Position numbers and translations under genes: made by a program. A DNA stretch of 64,000 nucleotides from Poriferisodalis sp965208555 (GTDB lineage: Bacteria; Actinomycetota; Acidimicrobiia; Acidimicrobiales; Poriferisodalaceae): NCBI RefSeq assembly GCF_965208555.1, contig NZ_OZ242342.1, positions 3,162,001 through 3,226,000 on the forward strand, in the 5' to 3' direction. The notes under the pieces are model-generated. The model did no database searches. It had not been told where the DNA came from and was given only the letters and a program-made list of their open reading frames with translations. This document shows, one piece after another, positions 57,702 to 64,000 of this stretch (positions are counted from its first letter, which is position 1; the number at the start of each line of letters is the position of its first letter).

Positions 57702-58500
57702 AGACGTGTACACCCACGGCCATCAGCCCGCGGTGGTGGCCCAGCATGCGAGGCGTACCGCTGAGGACTGTGCGGCATTCGTGCGTCACGTGATCGAGCC
57801 GGACTCCCGGATCCTCGATGTCGGCTGCGGTCCGGCCTCGATCACCGTCGGCTTGGCTCGATGGGCTGAGCGCGGCCACGTCATCGGCATCGAAGTGACT
57901 GACGAGATCCTGGCGACTGCCGCGGCCACGGTCGCTGAAGCCGGCGTCGCGAATGTGACGCTGGCGAACGAGTCGGTGTACGAGCTGCCGTTCGACGACA
58001 GCAGCTTCGATGTGGCCTATGCACACCAGGTCTGCCAGCACCTGTCCGACCCGGTGGCGGCGATCTCCGAGATGGCCCGGGTGGTCCGCCCAGGCGGCTG
58101 GGTGGCAGTGCGCGACTCGGACTACTCGACGATGCGGGGTTATCCCTCAAGCACCGAGATCACACGATGGCGAGAGGTGTACCGGCAGGTCTGCCGCCAC
58201 AACGACGCCGAACCCGATGCCGGCCGGCATCTGTTTGCGTGGTTCCGCGCCGCGGGCCTGCCCGAGGTGCAGATGTCGGCGTCGGTGTGGCAGTTCTGGA
58301 CGCCCGAGACGCGGCGCAATTGGGGTTACTCGTGGGCCGATCGGTGCCTGAACACGAGCTTCGCTCGCCAAGCCGTCGACTACGGCTACGCGACGTCAGC
58401 CGAGATGGAACAGATTGCCGCCGGCTGGCGAGCGTGGGCCGACCATCCAGACGGCTACTTCCACTTCATTCACAGCGAGGCACTGGCGCAGGTCGCCTGA
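57691..58500 (+). CDS. Class I SAM-dependent methyltransferase
   Basis: 269 aa. SAM motif ILDVGCGPASITVGLA (about residues 42-57), then GIEVTDEIL, ELPFDDSSFDVAYAHQVCQHL and PGGWVAVRDSDYS, the UbiE/MenG-like layout. The C-terminal third is specific and Trp-rich. The acceptor is unknown. GTG 57691 is chosen over GTG 57658 because TACGCT (57679-57684) lies 6 bases upstream. It is divergent from coxL. Confidence 0.9.
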   Translation: MTGGDVYTHGHQPAVVAQHARRTAEDCAAFVRHVIEPDSRILDVGCGPASITVGLARWAERGHVIGIEVTDEILATAAATVAEAGVANVTLANESVYELPFDDSSFDVAYAHQVCQHLSDPVAAISEMARVVRPGGWVAVRDSDYSTMRGYPSSTEITRWREVYRQVCRHNDAEPDAGRHLFAWFRAAGLPEVQMSASVWQFWTPETRRNWGYSWADRCLNTSFARQAVDYGYATSAEMEQIAAGWRAWADHPDGYFHFIHSEALAQVA

Positions 58501-58519
58501 GCCCGCAGCGGCCTGCGTG

Positions 58520-59446
58520 CTACCCGCCGCTCCGGTGTGCCGTGACTGCCGTCTCCAGAGCGCGGGCAGTGGGCGGGTCTGCGCCTGCGCGCGTGCAGGT
58601 GAGTGCGGCTGCCGCGGCTGCACGTTCTGCGATGTCTCGCCATTGCCCCAGTTCGAGCGCGGCGAATGCAGTCCGGTCGGCACCAAGCAGCTCCCACAGC
58701 GAGGCAAGCACAGTGCCCACGAACGAGTCGCCGGCGCCGACAGTGTCGACGACATCGACCTGCGGGGCCGTCACATCGAGCTGGCCCTCGGCTGTGAACA
58801 CGGTGACGCCGCCCTTGCCGCGGGTGACGATCACCGTCGCGACGTGGCCGGCAAGCAGCTCAGCGGCGCAGTCCTCGGCGGCACGCCTGGGCCAGATCCA
58901 CTCCAGGTCCTCATCGGAGGCCCGGTAGAGGTCGGCCGAATGCAGCCAGCGCTGGTGGAAACGATCCCACCGATCTCGATCCTCGATGATGGCGGGCCGG
59001 ACATTGGGGTCGAGCGAGACGAGGCCGTCATGACGCTCGGCCAGCGAGGCCAGCACTCCGGCGGTGCGCCCGCGGAACATCCCGAGCGTGCCGCCATGCA
59101 GGATGTGAGACCCTTCGTCAAGAACGGTGAGGTCCGCCGCTTCGAGAGCCGTGTCGGCGGTGCTGTCTCCTTCGAAGCGGAACGAAGGATGCGGCGTCAA
59201 GCTGATGATCGCTCTTGCCGTGGGTTCTGCGCCCCGCTCGCACGCCCGCAGGTCGACGCCGCTGCCTTGCAAGTGGCGCCAGATGAGCTGGCCTGCACCG
59301 TCGGTGGACACCCGTCCCACGAATGCGCTCGGTGCCCCCAGGCGCGCCGCGGCGATGGCGGCATTCATCGGACCGCCCCCGGGTACGGCACGCGATTCGT
59401 CTCCGTCGAGCACGTCCACCAGTGCTTCGCCGCAGCAGACGATCAC
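58520..59446 (-). CDS. PfkB-family sugar kinase, fructokinase-like
   Basis: 308 aa ribokinase-fold kinase. The N-terminal PfkB motif is GGGPMNAAIAAARLG (about residues 23-37). The C-terminal motif DTVGAGDSFVGTVL (about residue 240) holds the catalytic Asp. DPNVRPAII and VIVTRGKGGV are typical of fructokinases. The sugar is not certain. GTG 59446 is the start of the conserved sequence IVCCGEALVDVL. It is convergent with the methyltransferase and divergent from the acyl-CoA synthetase. Confidence 0.9.
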   Translation of the reverse strand: MIVCCGEALVDVLDGDESRAVPGGGPMNAAIAAARLGAPSAFVGRVSTDGAGQLIWRHLQGSGVDLRACERGAEPTARAIISLTPHPSFRFEGDSTADTALEAADLTVLDEGSHILHGGTLGMFRGRTAGVLASLAERHDGLVSLDPNVRPAIIEDRDRWDRFHQRWLHSADLYRASDEDLEWIWPRRAAEDCAAELLAGHVATVIVTRGKGGVTVFTAEGQLDVTAPQVDVVDTVGAGDSFVGTVLASLWELLGADRTAFAALELGQWRDIAERAAAAAALTCTRAGADPPTARALETAVTAHRSGG

Positions 59447-59521
59447 CGTCGGGACTCCATCGGGGCAGTCTCGCTGGCAGCGGCCATGAAACGGCAGGTG
59501 TCAACCGCGAGACTGTCCGCC

Positions 59522-61117
59522 GTGGACAGCACGATTCCCGACAACTACCCCGCGCTGGTGGAACGGGCCGCAGCAGCGTTCGGCGACACAGAGGCGATTC
59601 GCGACGGCGACATGTCGATGACATACACCGAGTTGGCCCACCGCACCGCCGAATGTGCGGCGGCCCTCGTGGCCAATGGCCTCGAGCCGGGTGACGCCGT
59701 CGGCCTGTGGGCACCGAACGCGTGGGAATGGGTGATCGCGGCCATGGGAACGCTGCGGGCGGGCGGCGTCATCGTGCCGGTCAACACGCGTTTCCGGGGT
59801 CGTGAGGCGGCGTACGTGCTCGATCGGGCGCGGGCGAAGCTGCTGTTCACCGTGGTGGGGTTCCTCGGGTACGACTACGTGCGCGACCTTGAGGCCGCCG
59901 CGGCCGAGGGTCACACCGTCGATTCGCTGGAACGCACGGTAATCCTGCGCGGTGACACCCCGCCGGGCACGACCTCGTTCGAGGACTTCGTCACTGCGGC
60001 GACGGCAGCGGGACACGAAGAGGCCGCCCGCCGTGCCGCGGTCGCCGCCGGCGACGACCTCGGGCTGGTGATGTTCACCTCCGGCACGACCGGGCTGCCC
60101 AAGGGCGTCATGATCCGGCCGGGGGCGATCATTCGCGGCTTCAGCCAGTACGCCGACGAACTGGGCATGCGTCAGGGCGACCGCATGCTGGTCATCAACC
60201 CGTTCTTCCATGCGTTCGGATTCTGCGGATCCATCACGCCCTGCATCGTGCGGGGTGCGACGATCCTGCCGCATCCGGTCTTCGACGTAGAAGCAGTGCT
60301 GGCTCGAATCGAGTCCGAGCGCATCACGGTGCTGCCGGGCCCGCCGGCGATCTTCCAGTCGATGGTCAACTTCGCCGGTCTCGACGACTACGACACGTCC
60401 AGTCTGCGCTCAGCCGTCACTGGCGCCGCCACCGTCCCCGTCGAGACCGTCGTAGCGATGCGCGAGCGGCTCGGATTCGAGACGGCGATCACCGCATTCG
60501 GCATGACCGAGACGCACGGCATCGCCACCATCTGTTCAGCAGGCGATCCTCCCGAGCTGGTGGCTTCCACGAGCGGCAAGGCGCTGCGGGGCATCGAGCT
60601 GCGGGTCGTGAACGACGACGGCGAAGACGTGCCGACCGGCGAACCCGGCGAACTGCTGATACGCGGCTATTGCGTGACGACGGGCTACTTGGACGATCCC
60701 GAACAGACCAAGAAGGCGATCGACGCAGACGGGTGGCTTCACAGCGGCGACATCTGCGTGATGAACGAGCACGGCTACATCGACATCACTGACCGCAAGA
60801 AGGACATGTACATCAACGGCGGCTTCAACGTGTACCCCGCCGAGGTGGAGAACGTCATGTCCGAGCACCCGCTGATCGGCCAGGTCGCCGTGGTGGGGGT
60901 GCCTGATGAGCGGCTCGGCGAAGCCGGCGCTGCGTTCGTGGTGCCGTCGCCTGCGGGGGCGCCCGATGCTGACGAGCTGCGTGCGTGGTGCCGCGAGCAG
61001 ATGGCCAACTACAAGGTGCCCCGGTACTTCTGGAACGTGGAAGCGCTGCCGCTGAACCCCTCCAACAAGGTGCTCAAGACTGAGCTGCGCGACTGGGCCG
61101 CCGACCGGCTGGCCTGA
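59522..61117 (+). CDS. Acyl-CoA synthetase, FadD-like
   Basis: 531 aa ANL ligase. Motifs: MFTSGTTGLPKGVMI (A3, about residue 184), FGMTETHGI (A5, about residue 327), WLHSGDICVMN (A7, about residue 405), RKKDMYINGGFNVYPAE (A8) and NPSNKVLKTELRD (A10 lysine). It activates a fatty or aromatic acid, and the chain preference is unknown. The frame is open far upstream as a shadow. I chose GTG 59522, with GAGACT 7 bases upstream as a weak -10. ATG 59486 would add 12 residues. Confidence 0.9.
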   Translation: MDSTIPDNYPALVERAAAAFGDTEAIRDGDMSMTYTELAHRTAECAAALVANGLEPGDAVGLWAPNAWEWVIAAMGTLRAGGVIVPVNTRFRGREAAYVLDRARAKLLFTVVGFLGYDYVRDLEAAAAEGHTVDSLERTVILRGDTPPGTTSFEDFVTAATAAGHEEAARRAAVAAGDDLGLVMFTSGTTGLPKGVMIRPGAIIRGFSQYADELGMRQGDRMLVINPFFHAFGFCGSITPCIVRGATILPHPVFDVEAVLARIESERITVLPGPPAIFQSMVNFAGLDDYDTSSLRSAVTGAATVPVETVVAMRERLGFETAITAFGMTETHGIATICSAGDPPELVASTSGKALRGIELRVVNDDGEDVPTGEPGELLIRGYCVTTGYLDDPEQTKKAIDADGWLHSGDICVMNEHGYIDITDRKKDMYINGGFNVYPAEVENVMSEHPLIGQVAVVGVPDERLGEAGAAFVVPSPAGAPDADELRAWCREQMANYKVPRYFWNVEALPLNPSNKVLKTELRDWAADRLA

Positions 61118-61120
61118 AGC

Positions 61121-61720
61121 TCAGTCCTGCTTGGACTTGCCGGCGGCCTTCTGGTTCTTCTTCCAGATGCGGACCTCGGCGAGGGCATCGGGGCCATCGA
61201 TGTCGGCCACTGAACGCGGGTGGCGGTCGGCGAACGGACCAGCCACGGCTTTCCAGCCGCGGGGTGCAACGCCGAAGCGCTTGGCAAGGATCGCCACGAA
61301 GATCTTGGCCTTCTCGTCGCCGTAGCCGGGGAGGGCCCGCAGCCGGTCGTACAGCGCCTTGCCGCTGCGCACATCGGCCCAGATGGCGCCCGCGTCACTG
61401 TCGTAGTGCTCGACGAGGTGGCGGGCCAAGTCGCCGCAGCGCTTCGCCATCGACCCAGGGAATCGGTGCAGCGCCGGCTTTTCCTTGAACGCCGCTTCAA
61501 GCTCGTCGGGATCCATCTCGGCGATGGCAGTGGCGGAGAAGCGGTCACCGAGCCGCTCGGCAAGCAGGGCCGGTCCCATGAAGGCTTTTTCCATGGGGAT
61601 CTGCTGGTCCAGCATCATCCCGAGCAGCAGTGCGAACGGGTCATCCAGCACCAGCTGATCGGCCACCGGGTCGCCCGTGACCGCCAGCGTTCCCCGATCA
61701 TCGCCCATACTGCTTGCCAT
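61121..61720 (-). CDS. HhH-GPD base-excision glycosylase-like protein
   Basis: 199 aa. LLLGMMLDQQIPMEKAF (about residues 32-48) is the GPD-type helix, and the helix-hairpin-helix is ALPGYGDEKAKIFVAIL (about residues 127-143), with LPGYGDEKA in place of LPGVGxxTA. The usual catalytic Asp downstream is not clear, as in the actinobacterial uncharacterised HhH-GPD family. The C-terminus is Lys-rich (KKNQKAAGKSKQD). ATG 61720 has TAGCGT (61729-61734) 8 bases upstream. Its start codon overlaps that of the opposite-strand gene. Confidence 0.85.
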   Translation of the reverse strand: MASSMGDDRGTLAVTGDPVADQLVLDDPFALLLGMMLDQQIPMEKAFMGPALLAERLGDRFSATAIAEMDPDELEAAFKEKPALHRFPGSMAKRCGDLARHLVEHYDSDAGAIWADVRSGKALYDRLRALPGYGDEKAKIFVAILAKRFGVAPRGWKAVAGPFADRHPRSVADIDGPDALAEVRIWKKNQKAAGKSKQD

Positions 61721-61734
61721 GGAGGCGCACGCTA
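61706..61734. promoter_or_regulatory. Face-to-face leaderless promoters with overlapping start codons
   Basis: CATG at 61718-61721 holds both starts: ATG 61719-61721 on plus and ATG 61720-61718 on minus. The plus -10 is CATACT (61706-61711), inside the minus gene. The minus -10 is TAGCGT (61729-61734), inside the plus gene. Spacers are 7 and 8 bases. Confidence 0.65.
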
Positions 61735-62204
61735 CCTTCGAACACGATCAGAGATTGTCCGAGCGGATGCGTCACTTCGTAGTGCCGGGAATCATCCTGA
61801 TCGCGGCAATCGAGGCCGCGGTGATTCTCTTTGTCGTGTCGCTCACGGGGTCGGGACTGGTCGGCATAGTGCTCGCGGCGCTGGCGATTCTGGCTTCGCT
61901 GGTGCTGGCGCTCTCGATGCGGGTGCGCATACAAGTCGACGACGGGCTCTACAGCCTTCAGCTCTGGCCATTCCCTTTCCGGTCGAGGGTCCCGAGAGAA
62001 TCGATCACGCTGGCCTACGTGCGGGAGGTGCGGCCGCTCAGGCAGTACGGAGGCTGGGGCGTCAGGACCAGGCGCCGCGATGTCCTCTATTCGGTCGGCG
62101 GCACCACGGCAGTCACGGTCGAATTCCACCGAAACGGCACACCCCGCAAGCTGTCCGTGACCACTGACCGTTCCGACGAACTCCTCGCAGCCCTGTCCGC
62201 ATAG
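61719..62204 (+). CDS. Small membrane protein with PH-like C-terminal domain
   Basis: 161 aa. Two adjacent membrane helices, about residues 18-40 (FVVPGIILIAAIEAAVILFV) and 44-66 (SGLVGIVLAALAILASLVLA), then a soluble basic domain of about 95 residues: VRIQVDDGLYSLQLWP, REVRPLRQYGGWGVR and a final TDRSDELLAALSA, as in DUF3093/bPH-type proteins. Function unknown. The start rests on CATACT (61706-61711), 7 bases upstream. Confidence 0.75.
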   Translation: MEAHATFEHDQRLSERMRHFVVPGIILIAAIEAAVILFVVSLTGSGLVGIVLAALAILASLVLALSMRVRIQVDDGLYSLQLWPFPFRSRVPRESITLAYVREVRPLRQYGGWGVRTRRRDVLYSVGGTTAVTVEFHRNGTPRKLSVTTDRSDELLAALSA

Positions 62205-62285
62205 CTGCGCAGAGCCTTCAACTGCGTAGAGACGCTCGCGGAGGAGCCAGACGGACGATTGGCGTCAGGGTGAACGTTGGACAGA

Positions 62286-62771
62286 ATGCCGGTCGTGGGG
62301 GAGTGCGTGTTCTGCCGGATCGTGGCTGGTGCTGAGCCGTGCCACGTCGTCTACGAGGACGAACGCCATTTTGGATTCTTGGACGTATTCCCCAACACCG
62401 AAGCGTTCAGCGTGGTGATCACCAAGCAGCACCTCGCCAGCGATATTGCACGCGCCGACAGCCAGATGGCCGCGGGACTGTTCGAGGCAGCCCGCCGTGT
62501 TGCGGCCAAGATCGCGGACGCCTACGACGACGTTGACCGCTGCGCCATCGTGTTCGAAGGGATGATGATCGATCACCTGCACGCCAAGGTCATCCCGTTG
62601 CACCGCACCGCCGGCGTGCCGCCCGGCCCCGAGCCGGAGACGACTGCCCGCAGCCAGCAGTACTTTGAGGCATACCCCGGCTACGTGACCACCGAGATCG
62701 CAGCCAGCCGGGCAGACGACGAGCACTTGGCTGCGATCGCCGCCAAGGTCAATGCGAAGGGCATGCGCTGA
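62286..62771 (+). CDS. HIT-family protein
   Basis: 161 aa. CVFCRIVAGAEPCHVVYED opens the fold, and the histidine triad is DHLHAKVIPLH (about residues 99-109). It is longer than the other HIT protein in the window by a C-terminal extension (QQYFEAYPGYVTTEIAAS). The substrate is probably an AMP conjugate. ATG 62286 has an AACGTT -10-like element 7 bases upstream. The stop overlaps the next start (TGATG). Confidence 0.88.
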   Translation: MPVVGECVFCRIVAGAEPCHVVYEDERHFGFLDVFPNTEAFSVVITKQHLASDIARADSQMAAGLFEAARRVAAKIADAYDDVDRCAIVFEGMMIDHLHAKVIPLHRTAGVPPGPEPETTARSQQYFEAYPGYVTTEIAASRADDEHLAAIAAKVNAKGMR

Positions 62772-63760
62772 TGGGTGAGGCAGTTCCGTTTCCGCAGAGC
62801 CAGCCGCGGGGATATGCATGGCTGGACGGCGAGCCGGCGTTCGACCCGGCCCAGCATCTGCAGTTGGAAGAGCCCGCAGAGGTGCTGATGCTGGCCGATC
62901 TGGGCTACGACGACGCCGAGATCGCCACGAAGGCCACGCCGGTGGCGCTGTCGTTGCCGTTCCGCATGCTCAGCGACGAAGGCGCGGCGATCATGCTGGA
63001 GACGGCCCGCCGCCTGCGCTGTTTCACCCGCCCGGCGGGGGAGCGGATCGAGCGGACCGTGCGCGGCGGCTGCTACCGCTCACGCTGGCTGCGCGACCTG
63101 TGCCTGAGCCCCGAGGTGACGGCGCATCTTGAGGCGATCTACGGCATCGAGATCGCCCCGCACCCGATGCCGGTGCATCTCGGCCACCTCAACTACGAGC
63201 CGTCGCAGATCGACGTCGGCATCGACAAATGGCATCACGACACGCTGCCGCTCGACTACGTGCTGGCGGTGACCGATCCGGCCGAGGTCGCCGGCGGGCG
63301 GTTCGAGTGGTTCGAGGGGACCAAGCACGAAGCCGCCGCGCTGGCCGACGCGGACGAGCCGGTGCCGGCAGAACGCACGGTGGCTCCTGAATTCCCAGGG
63401 CCCGGCTACGCCGTCGCACTGCACGGCGACATGGTGGTGCACCGCGCCGGCCCGCTTGACGAGCTGTGCGAGCGCATCTCGATGGTCAACGGCTACGTGT
63501 CCCTGGACACCACCGCCGACGAGCAGAGCCGCACCAAGAACCTCGTCGGCGTTGACGACCACGAGACGCTGTGGACCGAGTGGGCCAAGTTCGCGGCCTG
63601 GCGCAGCAAGGATCGCCTCGCCCATCTCATCGACGAACTGGAGTTCACCCCGGACCGCGATGCGGTCATCGCCCAGCTCGAAGACGCCATCGGCGACGCG
63701 CAGCGAGCCATCGACGAGATGCGCGCCGGCGAGAAGGGCCTGCTGCACTACGGCGGCTGA
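62771..63760 (+). CDS. Putative Fe(II)/2-oxoglutarate-type oxygenase
   Basis: 329 aa. A possible iron site is H-x-D in DKWHHDTLPLDYV (about residue 155), with a distal His in GDMVVHRAGPL (about residue 223) and an Arg in CERISMVNGYV about 14 residues later. The order and spacing fit cupin-like dioxygenases, but I do not recognise the family. The C-terminus is a charged helix (AIGDAQRAIDEMRAGEKG). It is translationally coupled to the HIT gene. Confidence 0.62.
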   Translation: MGEAVPFPQSQPRGYAWLDGEPAFDPAQHLQLEEPAEVLMLADLGYDDAEIATKATPVALSLPFRMLSDEGAAIMLETARRLRCFTRPAGERIERTVRGGCYRSRWLRDLCLSPEVTAHLEAIYGIEIAPHPMPVHLGHLNYEPSQIDVGIDKWHHDTLPLDYVLAVTDPAEVAGGRFEWFEGTKHEAAALADADEPVPAERTVAPEFPGPGYAVALHGDMVVHRAGPLDELCERISMVNGYVSLDTTADEQSRTKNLVGVDDHETLWTEWAKFAAWRSKDRLAHLIDELEFTPDRDAVIAQLEDAIGDAQRAIDEMRAGEKGLLHYGG

Positions 63761-63842
63761 CCAGCAGCCTCGCTGTTCGAATCGCAGAACCCAGAAGCAC
63801 ACGGCGGCGCGCAATGAGCGGTTGATTTGCGATGCTGGCGTG

Positions 63843-64000
63843 ATGCAAACGCAGATGCTCATCGGAGGCGATTGGCGGGGGGCCGCCGGCGGCGAGCTGA
63901 TCGACGTCATCGACCCGGCCACTGGCGACACAGCTGCAGGCGTCGCAGCCGGAACACCCGCGGACGCGGTGGCCGCATGCGATGCGGCCGCGGCAGCGCA
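63843..64000 (+). CDS. Aldehyde dehydrogenase, N-terminal part (runs off the window)
   Basis: The first 52 codons read MQTQMLIGGDWRGAAGG then IDVIDPATGDTAAGVAAG and DAVAACDAAAAA, the typical start of NAD(P)-dependent aldehyde dehydrogenases (IGGxW, NPATGE-like). The catalytic Cys and Glu are beyond the window. ATG 63843 has GATGCT 6 bases upstream as a possible -10. Confidence 0.85.
   Translation, partial: MQTQMLIGGDWRGAAGGELIDVIDPATGDTAAGVAAGTPADAVAACDAAAAA

Overview
The window is 64 kb of high-GC bacterial chromosome, almost completely coding. The longest stretch without a gene is about 270 bases, at 44956-45226. The gene set points to an actinobacterium. There is a conserved pgsA-like / gcvH / FHA (GarA-type) / FtsR-type MerR / DUF151 / MerR block, a mycothione reductase (so mycothiol is the thiol buffer), an F420-type luciferase-like oxidoreductase, MutA/MutB methylmalonyl-CoA mutase and a DUF222-HNH protein. 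The many CoA ligases, the Rieske oxygenase, form II CoxL and carnitine genes, together with selenoprotein genes, suggest an aerobic heterotroph of the Acidimicrobiia type. That placement is inference. I see no rRNA, tRNA, CRISPR array or integrase gene.

Layout. 21-3853 (-): mutA-mutB. 3937-9370 (+): leuS, a ThDP enzyme and an SRAP protein. 9412-13954: HIT, the pgsA-like to MerR block, and msrB. 14020-17722: F420-type oxidoreductase, enoyl-CoA hydratase and Rieske oxygenase. 17779-23515 (-): aminotransferase, then a possible catabolic operon (NicX-like dioxygenase, CoA ligase, hydroxyisobutyrate-dehydrogenase-like protein), then a phosphatase. 23729-27228 (+): GNAT, serine hydrolase, mycothione reductase. 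27244-30016 (-): selD, a NadD-like protein and an oxygenase. 30072-37388 (-): an ArsC-like selenoprotein gene leading gcvT-gcvP, a DinB-like protein, a nucleoside hydrolase and nagZ. 37473-43671: serB, ilvD, an MFS transporter, a betainyl-CoA-type thioesterase and a dihydropteroate-synthase-like protein. 43746-49250: accessory region. 49176-57592: molybdopterin oxidoreductase, ferredoxin, carnitine catabolism operon and form II CoxL. 57691-64000: methyltransferase, sugar kinase, acyl-CoA ligase, DNA glycosylase-like protein and others, ending inside an aldehyde dehydrogenase.

Main observations. (1) Two genes contain an in-frame TGA exactly where the family has its catalytic cysteine, each followed by a SECIS-like hairpin: selD (residue 23) and an ArsC-family gene (residue 12). 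A conventional start-to-stop gene call truncates both. The cell must use selenocysteine, although selA, selB and selC are outside the window. (2) More than twenty genes carry a TANNNT-like -10 element 6-8 bases before the start codon and no Shine-Dalgarno sequence, the mark of leaderless mRNA. The motif is regular enough to fix start codons. (3) Two tandem paralogous PD-(D/E)xK proteins resembling the N-terminal domain of type I restriction R subunits lie with a DUF222-HNH protein between 91-bp direct repeats that duplicate the 3' end of the molybdopterin oxidoreductase gene. This is a candidate mobile defence island. (4) Just left of it, a putative lipoprotein gene is interrupted by a run of 17 G residues in the wrong phase, a likely on/off switch. 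(5) The glycosylase-like gene at 61720 (-) and the membrane protein gene at 61719 (+) have overlapping start codons, so each promoter lies inside the other gene.

Metabolic links. GBBH-like dioxygenase, carnitine dehydrogenase, a BKACE enzyme and the distant thioesterase would convert gamma-butyrobetaine or carnitine to glycine betaine. Glycine formed by later demethylation (not seen here) could enter the glycine cleavage system, of which T, P and H are present. Enoyl-CoA hydratase, CoA ligases and methylmalonyl-CoA mutase serve acyl-CoA and propionate breakdown.
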